Notes: generated by a model from the letters alone, not told the origin. Positions 42,907-52,107 are shown, counted from the first letter of the stretch. The stretch: 64,000 nt of DNA from Nocardia harenae NBRC 108248 (GCF_001612885.1 NZ_BDBH01000004.1:372001-436000); one strand, 5' to 3'. Numbers and translations are program-made.

Positions 42907-43602
42907 TTACCGCGGAGCTCGCAGCGCGGCTTCGGTTTCCCCCTCGGCGAGCACCCCGCCGGCCGCGTCGAGCAGCTGAATCCGGAGCCGGCCCCGGACA
43001 GCCGCGGCAGCGGGCCGCGGCGGCGCGGGGCTTCCGGACAGCCCCGCTACCGCGGCGTCGACCAGGTCGTCCAGGTGCGCCGAGACCGTGCCGGACAGCT
43101 GCCCGGCCAGCCACTGCTGGGCGAGCGCGTGGGCGGGGCCGGTGACGATCGCGACGATCACCGCCATCGGCAGATCCCGCACGGCACCGGTGGCGACGAA
43201 CGGCGTCAGCCACTCGCGGTAGGCCGCCGCGATCTCCTCGTTCATCGCCCGCAGCCGCTCGCCCGGCTCGGAAGCCCAGTCCAGCCGGCCCTGGGAATAC
43301 ACGAACCGAGCGCGGACCGGATCGGATTCGACCCAGCTCAACTGCTGCGCGATCACCCCGCCCACGCCGTCCGCCACCGTCGCCGGCCGCGCGGAGAGCA
43401 CCTCCCGGTACCCGGCGTGCACCGCGCCCATCGCCTCCACGTACAGCGTGCCCGCGATCGCCTCCTTGCTGCCGAAATGATGGAACAGCGCACCGTTGGA
43501 GACCCCGCTGCGCTCCCGGATCCTGGTGATCGAGGTCCGCTCGTACCCGTCTTCGGAGAAGCACTCCAGTGCGGCGTGCAGGACCCGGTCACGAACGTTC
43601 AT
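42907..43602 (-). CDS. TetR-family regulator
   Basis: 231 residues. Helix-turn-helix at about 10-50 (SEDGYERTSITRIRERSG, SNGALFHHFGSKEAI). The C-terminal tail after about 185 is rich in Pro, Ala and Arg. GACAGAGTAGTGCTCC at 43608-43623 matches half of the 36-bp palindrome and overlaps the likely -10 (TACTCT on the minus strand), so it is probably autoregulated and represses the dehydrogenase at 42820. Confidence 0.86.
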   Translation of the reverse strand: MNVRDRVLHAALECFSEDGYERTSITRIRERSGVSNGALFHHFGSKEAIAGTLYVEAMGAVHAGYREVLSARPATVADGVGGVIAQQLSWVESDPVRARFVYSQGRLDWASEPGERLRAMNEEIAAAYREWLTPFVATGAVRDLPMAVIVAIVTGPAHALAQQWLAGQLSGTVSAHLDDLVDAAVAGLSGSPAPPRPAAAAVRGRLRIQLLDAAGGVLAEGETEAALRAPR

Positions 43603-43607
43603 AGCGC

Positions 43608-43623
43608 GACAGAGTAGTGCTCC
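43608..43623. promoter_or_regulatory. Half-site of the 36-bp operator at the TetR promoter
   Basis: GACAGAGTAGTGCTCC aligns with GACAGAGTAACACTCC of the palindrome at 42855, 13 of 16 identical, and lies 5 bp from the TetR start codon. Suggests autoregulation. Confidence 0.5.
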
Positions 43624-43693
43624 GGTGGCCGAGCCGACGTGACCGGAGGCCGACCGCGGGCGGATCGCCGGCGCAGCCCGGCGTGCCCGGCCG

Positions 43694-44731
43694 TCAGGGC
43701 ATCGTGTTCAGCACCATCACCAGTGCGGCGGCCCTGGCGCGCCCGGCGACCGAGTCGACCGGGAAGCCCAGCTGGTCGGAGAGCCGCGCCAGGCGATGGC
43801 CGACGCTGCTGTGATGCAGGTGCAGCGTCTCCGCCGCGGCGCGCAGGGTTCCGGCCGCGAGGTACACGCGCAGCGTCTGCAACAGGTCGCGGCCGGACTC
43901 CTCCGCGGCCAGCGCGTCGGCGCGGATCAGGTCGGGAATCCGTTGCCGCAGAGTCGGATCGGCCGAGCCGAGCAGGACGAGCGCGCCCAGCTCGTCGGCG
44001 CGGACGACCGGCTCGGTCGCGGTCGCCTGGGAGCGGGCGAACCGGGCCTCGTCGAGGTAGCGATGCGCCGCGGAGACCGGACCGGCCAGCGAGACGCCGA
44101 CCCGGCCCGCGCTGTCCGGGGGGCAGGCGATCTGTGCGGGCGCGAGCCGGACCAGGTCACCGTCGAGCACGACCGGCACCGAGCGCCCGGCCGTCGCGCC
44201 CGCGCCGCGCCCTGCGGAGTCGGCAGCCGTCACGACGACCCGGACCTGGGTGTCCGGCGTGAGACCGAGCGCGCCGCAGGACGCCAGCATCGCGGCCTCG
44301 CCTGCCGGAACCAGCAGTGCCCTCGTGTGTTCGGCCGAGGTCGGCGCCTGCGCGGGGTGCAGCACGATGGCGGTGGTGAGCGCCATGCGGTCCACCAGCA
44401 TCTCGTCCAGCGCCAGCGTGGCTCCGCCGCGCTCGATCCACGCGGTCCCCGCCACCTCCCCGTCGACCACGATGGCCCGGCACACGGTGGGGGTGCCCAC
44501 CGGCTCCGGTGAGCGGCGGCCGTGCTGGTCGCAGCGCAGCCGGATGGCGGGCCACCCCGCCCGGCCGGAGATGTCCACGCCCGCGGTGCAGCCGGCGAGC
44601 GCCGCGCCGGCTCGCACCACGGCCGCCGCGTCCGCGCCGTGCCGGACCAGGGTGTCGAAGTAGTCGATCACCCGCACCAGGCCGGCGGAGTCCGCGTCGA
44701 GCTCCGCCAGCCGGTACATCAGTCCTCGCAT
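43694..44731 (-). CDS. PucR-type transcriptional regulator
   Basis: 345 residues. The C-terminal PucR/CdaR helix-turn-helix (about 285-330) has LQTLRVYLAAGTLRAAAETLHLH and SSVGHRLARLSDQLG; the upstream domain is GAF-like or CdaR-like and weakly conserved. TAGCGT lies 6 nt before the ATG at 44731 with no Shine-Dalgarno, so it is likely leaderless even though the hydrolase gene ends only 10 bp upstream. An ATG at 44719 is an alternative start. Target possibly the alpha/beta hydrolase. Confidence 0.82.
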   Translation of the reverse strand: MRGLMYRLAELDADSAGLVRVIDYFDTLVRHGADAAAVVRAGAALAGCTAGVDISGRAGWPAIRLRCDQHGRRSPEPVGTPTVCRAIVVDGEVAGTAWIERGGATLALDEMLVDRMALTTAIVLHPAQAPTSAEHTRALLVPAGEAAMLASCGALGLTPDTQVRVVVTAADSAGRGAGATAGRSVPVVLDGDLVRLAPAQIACPPDSAGRVGVSLAGPVSAAHRYLDEARFARSQATATEPVVRADELGALVLLGSADPTLRQRIPDLIRADALAAEESGRDLLQTLRVYLAAGTLRAAAETLHLHHSSVGHRLARLSDQLGFPVDSVAGRARAAALVMVLNTMP

Positions 44732-44740
44732 CCGGTGACG

Positions 44741-45709
44741 CTACGAGGCGGGCGCCTGCACGCGCAAGCCCCGGGCCAGCGCGTACCGCAGTTCGCGCTG
44801 ACTGCGCTTGCTGACCTCCGCGCCGATCAGCGTGGAGCCGTGGAAGGTCCCGGGGAAGGAGTGCAGCTCCACGCTGACCCCCGCCTGCATCATGCGCTGC
44901 GCGTAGTCGATGCCCTCGTCGCGCAGCGGATCGAGTTCCATGGTGCACAGGTAGGTCGGCGGCAGGCCGGCGAGGTCGGTCACCCGTGCGGGTGCGGCGT
45001 ACGGGGAGACGTCGGGATCCGACGGCCCGGCGTACGACTCGCCCAGGTAGAACTGCCAGGAGAGGATCGCATTGGGCCGATGCCAGACCGGGGTGTCGAC
45101 GAAGGTGCGCATCGAGACCGTCTCCAGGCGGTCGTCCAGCTCCGGGATCTCCAGCAGCTGGAAGGCGACCGGCGCGCCCTCGTCCCGGGCGCGCAGGACG
45201 ATGCTCGCGGCGAGCCCGCCACCCGCGCTCTGACCGCCGACGGCGATCCGCTCCGGGTCGATACCGAGCTCCGCCGCCGCGGCGCGCAGGTAGGTCAGCG
45301 CGGCCCAGCAGTCGTCGTGCGGCCCGGGAAACGGGGTCTCCGGGGCGAGCCGGTAGTCGACGCTCGCCACCGCGATCCGCAGCTGCCGGGCGACATCCAC
45401 GCAGAACGGGTCGTCGCCCTGCGCGGTTCCGACGACGAAACCGCCGCCGTGGATCCACAGCAGGACCGGCAGCGGGCCCTCGCCGCTCTCCTCCGGGGTG
45501 AAGAGGCGGATGCCGACGTCGGGCGCGTCCCCGATGCCGGGTGCGGCGAGTTCCCGCAGCGACACCCCGTCCATCGAGAGCTCGGCGAGTTCCGGCGCGC
45601 GCATCTCGTCCAGGGTGACGCGGGCGGTGACGGGGTGGGCGAAGTCGAAGGGCGGCATCATCGTCACCGCGGCCGCGAGTTCGGGATCCAGGGTGGGGAA
45701 TTCGGTCAT
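44741..45709 (-). CDS. Alpha/beta hydrolase, HSL-type esterase
   Basis: 322 residues. LWIHGGGFVVG oxyanion motif (about 92), GQSAGGG nucleophile elbow (about 170), acid in MELDPLRDEGIDY and His in FPGTFHGS: the whole HSL-family triad is visible. It would cleave carboxylic esters in the cytoplasm. GAGGA precedes the ATG. A 16-bp palindrome is upstream at 45776. It forms a unit with the MBL-fold gene upstream or stands alone; the PucR gene 10 bp downstream is a plausible controller. Confidence 0.88.
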   Translation of the reverse strand: MTEFPTLDPELAAAVTMMPPFDFAHPVTARVTLDEMRAPELAELSMDGVSLRELAAPGIGDAPDVGIRLFTPEESGEGPLPVLLWIHGGGFVVGTAQGDDPFCVDVARQLRIAVASVDYRLAPETPFPGPHDDCWAALTYLRAAAAELGIDPERIAVGGQSAGGGLAASIVLRARDEGAPVAFQLLEIPELDDRLETVSMRTFVDTPVWHRPNAILSWQFYLGESYAGPSDPDVSPYAAPARVTDLAGLPPTYLCTMELDPLRDEGIDYAQRMMQAGVSVELHSFPGTFHGSTLIGAEVSKRSQRELRYALARGLRVQAPAS

Positions 45710-45775
45710 GATGCCATCCTCGCGCTCGGAGTGTCGTGCGTCACTTCACCGCTGGCGGGTATGTGCGCCGCCCTT

Positions 45776-45791
45776 TCCGACACCTGTCGGA
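45776..45791. promoter_or_regulatory. Perfect 16-bp palindrome before the esterase
   Basis: TCCGACACCTGTCGGA has 7-bp perfect arms and a 2-bp centre, in the 131-bp gap before the esterase start. Its CCGACA/TGTCGG arms recall the inner part of the 29-bp dyads at 33701 and 37101. Likely a repressor site. Confidence 0.5.
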
Positions 45792-45840
45792 TGCGGAGAG
45801 CCGAATCGCCGGTCGCGCGAGCAGCCCAGGCGCGCGGGCA

Positions 45841-46980
45841 TCAGCGGGGGGCGGACGCGCCAGGAGCGGCTCGGTCGAGCGGTTCCCACCAGAAGTCGAC
45901 GGCGGGCGGATCGCCGACGTCGACCAGCTCGCCCGGGCGCGGCACGGCCAGCCTGACCCGGTGTGCCGCAGCCTCCTTCGTGATCCGCCTGGCCGGCTCC
46001 GCCCACCCGTGCAGCGCGAGGTCGAAGGTCGCCCAGTGCACCGGGACGAGCAGAGCGCCGCCCAGTTCGCGGTGCGCGGTCACGGCCTGCTCCGGTGTCA
46101 TGTGGATGTCGGGCCAGCGGTCTCCGTAGGCGCCGATCTGGGCCAGGGTGAGATCGAAGGGGCCGTAGGTCTCGCCGATGGCGGCGTAGCCGGGGAAGTA
46201 GCCGCTGTCCCCGGTGTAGAACGCCCGCCGCCGCTTCCCGGCCAGCACCCAGGAGGCCCAGAGCGTGCCGTCCCGGGAGAGCCCGCGCCCGGAGTTGTGC
46301 CTGGCCGGAGCCGCGGTGAGCCGGATGCCCGCGACGGTGGCGCTCTCGTGCCAGTCGAGTTCGACGATCCGTGCGGCGGGCACACCCCAGTGCTCCAGGT
46401 GCGCCCCGACGCCGAGCGGCACCACGAACGGCGCGGCCTGCAGCCGGAGCAGTTCGCGGATGGTGGCGGCGTCGAGGTGGTCGTAGTGGTCGTGGGAGAT
46501 CAGCACCGCGTCGAGCGCGGGCAGCTCGCGCAGCGGTACCGGGACGCGGTGCAGGCGCCGGGGCCCCACCAGCGCGGACGGCGAGCACCGCGCGCTCCAG
46601 ACCGGGTCGAGCAGCACCCGGACGCCCTCGAGCTCGACCAGCGCCGAGGCGTGCCCGTACCAGGTGACGTACAGTCCATCGGGCGCCGACGGCGCCGCCA
46701 CCGGCGTCAGCACCGGAATCGGACCGGCGGGCACCCGCGCGGTGCCACCGGCGACGAACTCGGGCAGCGTCCGGAGCGCTCCCGCGGTCGAGAGCATCCG
46801 TACCGGGACCTCGTTGCGGAAGGCGCCGTCCCGGAACTGCGGGGACCGGCTGATCCGGGCCGCGCGGTCGCCCTTCGGCGCGGCGCCGAGCGCGGAAAGG
46901 ACGTCACGGCCCGAGCGGGCCGCGGCCACCCCCGCGGCGGCCGTGCGAGCCACGGCGGCGCGCGCGTGACGTGATGCCAT
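45841..46980 (-). CDS. MBL-fold metallo-hydrolase (NAPE-PLD/UlaG-like)
   Basis: 379 residues. Metal motif HDHYDHLD (H-x-H-x-D-H) near residue 165, preceded by WYGHASALVELEGVRVLLDPVW and followed by GDSGYFPGY and HMTPEQAV, the layout of NAPE-phospholipase D-like and UlaG lactonase-like proteins. An extra N-terminal helix of about 70 residues, Ala/Arg-rich, may associate with membranes. It cleaves a phosphodiester or lactone in known relatives. AGGAG precedes the ATG. The function here is unknown. Confidence 0.86.
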   Translation of the reverse strand: MASRHARAAVARTAAAGVAAARSGRDVLSALGAAPKGDRAARISRSPQFRDGAFRNEVPVRMLSTAGALRTLPEFVAGGTARVPAGPIPVLTPVAAPSAPDGLYVTWYGHASALVELEGVRVLLDPVWSARCSPSALVGPRRLHRVPVPLRELPALDAVLISHDHYDHLDAATIRELLRLQAAPFVVPLGVGAHLEHWGVPAARIVELDWHESATVAGIRLTAAPARHNSGRGLSRDGTLWASWVLAGKRRRAFYTGDSGYFPGYAAIGETYGPFDLTLAQIGAYGDRWPDIHMTPEQAVTAHRELGGALLVPVHWATFDLALHGWAEPARRITKEAAAHRVRLAVPRPGELVDVGDPPAVDFWWEPLDRAAPGASAPR

Positions 46981-47040
46981 CGGACTGCTCCTGACTCTCG
47001 GCGGGCCGCGGGAGGGGCGGCATATCCGAAGGGTAGGTGA

Positions 47041-47066
47041 GCCCCCGGGCGCGTGCGCCCGGGGGC
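47041..47066 (-). terminator. Hairpin after the truncated ligase
   Basis: GCCCCCGGGCGC (47041-47052) and GCGCCCGGGGGC (47055-47066) form a 12-bp perfect stem around GT, 11 bp beyond the ligase stop. It probably ends the SDR-ligase transcript. Confidence 0.55.
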
Positions 47067-47076
47067 GCGCACGGCG

Positions 47077-48426
47077 TCACTGTCGCCCGTCGGCTCCGGC
47101 TGCCCACGCCTCCCGTTCGGCGTCCGATCCGGCACGGGGCCGGAGTACCTGAAGCCTGCCGTCGATGCTCAGCCGCCCGCGATCTCCGGTGCGGAACCAG
47201 CCGTCGGCGGTCAAGGCCGGGGCACTGCCCGCGCGCCGCGAATACCCGGCGAACAGCCCCGCACCGGTTACCTCGATCTCGCCGGAGATCCCCGCCCTGA
47301 CCCGGACCCCGTGCCGGACGATCCTGACGTCGATGCCGGGCACCGGCGTGCCGATGAGATGCAGCGTCCGGGCGGAGGTGATCCCGGTCCTGGCGCCGTG
47401 CAGGATCAGCGGTGCCTCGGCCAGGCCGTAGTCGTGCGACATCGTGATGCCCAGCTCCCGCTTGACCAGCCTGTCGATATCCGGAACCTCCGGCCGCCAG
47501 TTGGCGAGCAGCGCCCTGACCTCGGGCACCAGGTGCCTGCTTCCCCGCGGCAGCGCCCGCCGCAGCCGGAGCAGCGCCAGGCCGAGTGCGCTGTCCCCGC
47601 ACCCGACCGTCACGCCGAACTGGCGCAGCACGCCGACGGTGAAGGAGGGCGCGTGCGGCTGCATGAGAACGATCGGTATCCCGCACTCGATCAGCGCGGC
47701 CAGGTGAACGACCCCCCACACGCTGGAGAGCGGAAGCATCAGGGCACCGACATCCCGCCCGCCGCCACCGAGGAGCCCCCCGGCCCGCAGCGCGTGGCTC
47801 GCGCTGCCGAGCGACACGTCCGTGTGCTGGACGGCGGACGAACCGGCGGCAGGCGCGGCGCCGGTGAACAGCCAGCGCGGGCTCCACTCGCCGCGCCGGT
47901 ACGGCGGCAGCCGGATGCCGGCGCGGGGGAGGGTCCAGCCCGGCTCCAGCGTGAGCAGCCGGACACCGGCGGCGGGTGCCGCGGCCGGCGCGCCCCCGCG
48001 TTCGCCGCGTTCGTTCTGCACCACGAGGACCTCCGCCGCCGCGGCCGTCAGTGCGGAGGTCAGTGCGGTCTCCGAGGCGTCCGCGGGCACCGGGGCCTGG
48101 ACGACCCCGAGCCGGGCCAGCCCGAGCACGAGCAGCGCGGCGGCGATGCTGTTGTCGAGCTGCCAGGCGACGGTCATCTGCGGCCGGATGCCGCGGGCGA
48201 GCAGTGCCGAGGCCAGTGCCTCGGCCGCGGCGACGGCCTGCGCCGCGGTGAGGGTCTCGCCGTTCTCGCCGATGAGCAGGACGTCGTCGCGGGCCGGGGA
48301 GGCCGCCCTGCGGGCGAGCAGATCCCAGACGAAGCCCGGTTCGACGCCGCGCGGGCGGGCGGCCGGGACGAGTCCCACGGGCGCGGCGCGGGGCCGGTCG
48401 CGAAGGTCGGGCGGAGTGCGTGTCAT
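47077..48426 (-). CDS. AMP-dependent ligase, C-terminally truncated and motif-degenerate
   Basis: 449 residues. Family likeness in LTAAQAVAAAEALASALLARG, SHDYGLAEAPL and DGWFRTGDRGRLSIDGRL, but the phosphate loop reads FTGAAPAAGSSA rather than TSGxTGxPKG, and after the RTGD motif the protein stops within about 40 residues. The roughly 110-residue C-terminal subdomain with the catalytic Lys is missing. No continuation is visible in other frames before the hairpin. Probably inactive as a ligase, a decayed gene, or a scaffold for the SDR 13 bp upstream in the same unit. Confidence 0.75.
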   Translation of the reverse strand: MTRTPPDLRDRPRAAPVGLVPAARPRGVEPGFVWDLLARRAASPARDDVLLIGENGETLTAAQAVAAAEALASALLARGIRPQMTVAWQLDNSIAAALLVLGLARLGVVQAPVPADASETALTSALTAAAAEVLVVQNERGERGGAPAAAPAAGVRLLTLEPGWTLPRAGIRLPPYRRGEWSPRWLFTGAAPAAGSSAVQHTDVSLGSASHALRAGGLLGGGGRDVGALMLPLSSVWGVVHLAALIECGIPIVLMQPHAPSFTVGVLRQFGVTVGCGDSALGLALLRLRRALPRGSRHLVPEVRALLANWRPEVPDIDRLVKRELGITMSHDYGLAEAPLILHGARTGITSARTLHLIGTPVPGIDVRIVRHGVRVRAGISGEIEVTGAGLFAGYSRRAGSAPALTADGWFRTGDRGRLSIDGRLQVLRPRAGSDAEREAWAAGADGRQ

Positions 48427-48439
48427 CGCCGCGCCGATC

Positions 48440-49201
48440 TCACCGGGGCGCCATGCGAATCGCTCCGTCGAGCCGGATGACCTCTCCGTTGATCATCGGG
48501 TTGGCGACGATGTGCGCGGCGAGGGCTCCGTACTCCGCGGGGCGGCCGAGGCGGGACGGGTGCGGCACCTGGGCGCCCAGCGACTCCCGTGCCTCCTCCG
48601 GCAGGGTGCCGAGCAGCGGGGTTTCGAAGAGCCCGGGCGCGATCGTGTTGACCCGGATGAGCAGCGAGGCCAGATCGCGGGCGATGGGCAGGGTCATCCC
48701 GACCACACCGCCCTTCGACGCCGAGTAGGCGGCCTGCCCGATCTGCCCTTCGAAGGCCGCGACCGAGGCCGTGTTGACGATGACGCCCCGCTCGCCCTCG
48801 ATCGGCTCGGTTCGCGCGATGCGTTCGGCGCCGAGCCGCAGCACGTTGAAGGTGCCGATCAGATTGACGTCGATGACCTTGGCGAAGGATTCGAGGGGGA
48901 AGGGTCCTTTCTTCCCGATGGTGCGCATCGCGGTGCCGATGCCCGCGCAGTTCACCACGATGCGCAGCGGGCCGAGCGACTCCGCGACGTCGAGCGCCGT
49001 CGCGATGGCGATCTCGTCGGTGACGTCGGCGGGCACGAAGCGCGCCTGCTCGCCGAATTCCGCCGCCACCGCCTCGCCTCGGGAGGAAGGTAGGTCCACG
49101 ATCACCACCCGTGCGCCCGCGGCCAGCAGCGCCTCCGCCGTGGCCGCGCCGAGACCCGACGCTCCGCCGGTGACGACCGCAACACTGTCGGTGATTCTCA
49201 T
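48440..49201 (-). CDS. SDR of the 17-beta-HSD10 / 3-hydroxyacyl-CoA dehydrogenase type II group
   Basis: 253 residues. [18 protein letters not shown] at the N-terminus, NCAG at about 85, catalytic Ser in [10 protein letters not shown] and Y-x3-K in [32 protein letters not shown] is characteristic of the HSD10 group. It oxidises a 3-hydroxy(methyl)acyl-CoA. ATG 49201 is preferred over 49207 because GGAGG is then about 8 nt away. A 27-bp dyad at 49233 overlies the promoter. The truncated ligase follows 13 bp downstream. Confidence 0.87.
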   Translation of the reverse strand: MRITDSVAVVTGGASGLGAATAEALLAAGARVVIVDLPSSRGEAVAAEFGEQARFVPADVTDEIAIATALDVAESLGPLRIVVNCAGIGTAMRTIGKKGPFPLESFAKVIDVNLIGTFNVLRLGAERIARTEPIEGERGVIVNTASVAAFEGQIGQAAYSASKGGVVGMTLPIARDLASLLIRVNTIAPGLFETPLLGTLPEEARESLGAQVPHPSRLGRPAEYGALAAHIVANPMINGEVIRLDGAIRMAPR

Positions 49202-49232
49202 GTCCATGTCCTCCGCTCGCCGCTGTGGTGCG

Positions 49233-49259
49233 TACCTATATTACTATGTAATACAGGTA
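49233..49259. promoter_or_regulatory. 27-bp operator dyad before the HSD10-like SDR
   Basis: TACCTATATTAC (49233-49244), TAT, GTAATACAGGTA (49248-49259): 12-bp arms with one mismatch. The core TTACTATGTAAT resembles TTAACCATGTAATC near 55498, so the two promoters may share a regulator. Confidence 0.6.
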
Positions 49260-49347
49260 GATCCGTCGGCGATCGGAAACAGGCAGAGCCGGTCAATCGG
49301 GTGGGTTGCCGGTAAATCGCCGGACCGATTTCGCGCGGCGAGGGGGG

Positions 49348-50619
49348 TCAGCGAAAAGGTCTGACCGGCGAATGGAGTTCGCAATCGAAGCAGCTGCGCC
49401 GATGGTCGTACGCGATCAGCGCGTGCGCGGCACGGCAGATGCCCACCGCCGTCGTCAGATCCAGGCCGGTCAATCGCGTGATCCGCCGCAGCCGGTAATC
49501 GACGGTATTCGGATGCACGTGCAGCCGGCGCGCGGTCCGCTGCCGATTCATGTCGTAGGTCAGATAGACGCGCAGGGTTTCCAGCAGTTCGGGCGCGGTC
49601 TCCAGCGGGTCGAGCATGGCGGTGATCAGCCGGGAGACCGCACCGCCCCGCATCAGCTGGTATTCGACGGCCATATCGGCCATCGGGTAGAGGCCGGGGG
49701 GGCGGTTGCCCGCCCGGACCAGGGCCAGGAGTTCGTGCGCGTGCTCGGCCGCCTCCGGGATGTCCTCGGCGGTGCCGATCACCGTGGTCGCGGTGAGCGG
49801 GACCTCGGCGGCCTTGGAGAGCCGGGCCAGGGTCGCGGAGTCCAGCTCGGTGGCGTCCTCGGTGAGCGCGACCAGCACGGTGCCGCCATGGCAATCGAGC
49901 AGTGGCAGCATCCGGCTTTCGAAGAGTGCCCCGAGCTCGGCCAGCAGCCGGTTCAGTCCGCGCCGGGCCACGTCGAGTGGTTGATTGTCCCTGCCGCGCC
50001 GCCCGGTCGCGCGTTCGGGGATGGCGACGGCGACGACCTGGTACGAATTCGCGATCTCCACCCCCGCCTCGCGGGCGAGCGCGGTGTCGGCCCGGCCGCT
50101 GAGCAGCGCGACTGCGAGCGCCTGAGCCGCGGATTCGTCGTCGGCGCGGCGCGCTTCGGCCGCGTACGCGTCGGCGGCCTCGGCGGAGACCGTGTCGAGC
50201 AGCTGCATGGTGAGGTCGCTGGCCGCCACGAGCGTGTCGACGTCCGGCCCCTCCACCGCGAGCGCCGTCAGGCTGAAGGCGACCCGGGTCGCCTCGTGGC
50301 AGATCCGGAGGGTGGTGGAGAGGGGAACGCCGTCGCGAGCCCACTCGGTCGCGGTCGCCGCGATGGTGCCGAGCCGGTCCCGGGCGGGAACGACCTGGGT
50401 CTGCAGCATCTCGGTGACCAGATCCAGGCAGCAGCGGGCGAGGGCGATGGTGGTCGGGCCCGGTGCCGCGTCGCACGGGGAGAGGTCGAGATCGGAACGG
50501 CGGACCAGATGGGCGGCGATCTCGTCCGGGCTCGGCGGTGTCGCCAACGCTACCGACCTTTCGGTTTGCAAAGCGTTGCCGGACGAAACAGTTGACGAAT
50601 CTATAACTTCGTGAGCCAT
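49348..50619 (-). CDS. PucR-type transcriptional regulator
   Basis: 423 residues. N-terminal helical sensor region, a CdaR-like domain and a C-terminal PucR helix-turn-helix (about 350-395: LRVYLTYDMNRQRTARRLH, NTVDYRLRRITRLTG). Very similar in layout to the regulator at 23047, which suggests paralogy. GGAG about 10 nt before the ATG. It is flanked by a long AT-richer non-coding stretch upstream, so probably has its own promoter. It could control the HSD10-like SDR unit downstream. Confidence 0.86.
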   Translation of the reverse strand: MAHEVIDSSTVSSGNALQTERSVALATPPSPDEIAAHLVRRSDLDLSPCDAAPGPTTIALARCCLDLVTEMLQTQVVPARDRLGTIAATATEWARDGVPLSTTLRICHEATRVAFSLTALAVEGPDVDTLVAASDLTMQLLDTVSAEAADAYAAEARRADDESAAQALAVALLSGRADTALAREAGVEIANSYQVVAVAIPERATGRRGRDNQPLDVARRGLNRLLAELGALFESRMLPLLDCHGGTVLVALTEDATELDSATLARLSKAAEVPLTATTVIGTAEDIPEAAEHAHELLALVRAGNRPPGLYPMADMAVEYQLMRGGAVSRLITAMLDPLETAPELLETLRVYLTYDMNRQRTARRLHVHPNTVDYRLRRITRLTGLDLTTAVGICRAAHALIAYDHRRSCFDCELHSPVRPFR

Positions 50620-51255
50620 TTGTTTGTCGCTCCGTTGCGTGCCGTGCTGATAATCCGCGCCCGACGGGTGAAACCGGGTGGAGGCCGCTGCGCGGTAGTT
50701 GCCAGCTATGGTGGAGATCGAACCATACTAAGTTGACCTAGTTGGCTACGCAAGGTCGCTGCCGCCTCCGCGGGGGAGCTATTACCCCGTTTACCTGGGC
50801 AGATCCCGATCGGGGGCCGGGGCGGGCGGAGCGTGTGACGCTCGGAAATTCGGACAAAGTGTTCGATCGATGTGTAGGAATAATCCTTTTTCGCCGCTGT
50901 CACGTGTGAGCTGTCACAGGAAATTCCGGGGTTTTGTGGTTCTGCACCATGATGGGTCCGATCGCCTCGATCGGCGCTACCGCGGGCCGTTCCGAGCTCG
51001 GTACCGGGCGATGTCGCAGCGCGCCGGGGTTTTCGGCTACCCGGCCCCTGGGCGCCGGACGACCTGCGGCGGCCCGGACGGCTCTGCGCACCCGGCAGCC
51101 ACCGCCCCGGAACCGAGCGGCGGGCCCGCGCCACCCGGCCGGTGGCATCGGCCGCAGGCCGGTTCCCGGAGGCCGCCGCTCAGGGTCGGGCCGTCCAGCC
51201 GGATATTGCATGGCAGCGAATGTCTCGCGAATCGTCCGGCGGCCTCCGGTATCGC
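50620..51255. other. 636-bp non-coding gap with an AT-rich stretch
   Basis: Between the PucR start and the 3' end of the minus-strand SDR. 50650-50960 is clearly less GC-rich. An imperfect palindrome ACTAAGTTGACCTAGT (50727-50742, 12/16 symmetric) and a short AGGA-ATAA-TCCT stem followed by TTTTT (50876-50892) are visible. The open frames here (e.g. 50706-51134) are Pro/Arg/Ser-rich and look like shadows. No gene is supported. Confidence 0.4.
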
Positions 51256-52107
51256 TCATCGCCCCTGTTTGACGATCGCCCCGGCGTCGATCTTCATCTG
51301 CATGCCGGTCACGTAGCGCGACTCGTCGGAGGCGAGGTAGACCACGGCGTGCGCGACATCGTCGGGCTCGACCCACGGGACGGGGATGGCCTGCAGCCGG
51401 CGGAAGCCGGCGGCCGCCTGCTCCGGCGTCGGCCGCTCCAGATCGGGCCGGAACGTCCGGTACAGCGCGTCGTTCTGCAGCATGACGGTGTCGCAATTCG
51501 TGGGATGTACCGCGTTGCACCGGGTTCCGCTCGGCGCGAGCTGGACGGCCAGCGTATTCACGTAGTCGATGACGAATCGCTTCGACAGGCTGTAGCCCGC
51601 GCCGCCCGGCCCCTGCGGGCCCTGCGTCGGCGCCCCCGCGCTGAGCAGCCCCGCGACCGAGCCGATGACGATCACCGAGCCGCCGGGAGTGAGGTGCGTG
51701 AGCGCGGCGTGCACGGTGTTGACGACCCCGACCAGGTCCACGTCGACCGAGTCGACGAAGGCGGCGAGCGGCCGGTCGAGGCCGAGCGGGCAGATGCCCG
51801 CGTTCGCGACCACCACGTCCAGACCGCCGAGTTCGGTCACCGATCGGTCCAGGAACCGCTCGACCGCCACGCGGTCGCGCACGTCGATCGCCTCGGCGAT
51901 GATGCGGCGGCCGGTCCGCTCGACCAGACGCACGGTCTCGGCCAGATCGTCCGGGGTCGCCAGCGGATAGTTGTTCGAGGCGATGTCGGCGCAGAGGTCG
52001 AAGCCGATGATGTCGGCGCCCTCCTCGGCCAGCCGGACGGCGTGGGCGCGGCCCTGCCCGCGCGCCACGCCACTGATCAGGACGGTCTTGCCTGCTACCC
52101 GGGCCAT
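51256..52107 (-). CDS. Mycofactocin-coupled-type SDR
   Basis: 283 residues. GVARGQGRAHAVRLAEEGADI and the inserted stretch after FDLC (about residues 38-60) place it in the mycofactocin-dependent SDR subfamily, like the gene at 9812. NAG (ANAGICPLG), Ser in VIGSVAG and Y-x3-K in GYSLSKRF are present. GGAGGAG precedes the ATG. It oxidises an alcohol with a tightly bound NAD. It lies 133 bp beyond the 69-residue ORF at 52241, separated by a terminator. Confidence 0.87.
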   Translation of the reverse strand: MARVAGKTVLISGVARGQGRAHAVRLAEEGADIIGFDLCADIASNNYPLATPDDLAETVRLVERTGRRIIAEAIDVRDRVAVERFLDRSVTELGGLDVVVANAGICPLGLDRPLAAFVDSVDVDLVGVVNTVHAALTHLTPGGSVIVIGSVAGLLSAGAPTQGPQGPGGAGYSLSKRFVIDYVNTLAVQLAPSGTRCNAVHPTNCDTVMLQNDALYRTFRPDLERPTPEQAAAGFRRLQAIPVPWVEPDDVAHAVVYLASDESRYVTGMQMKIDAGAIVKQGR

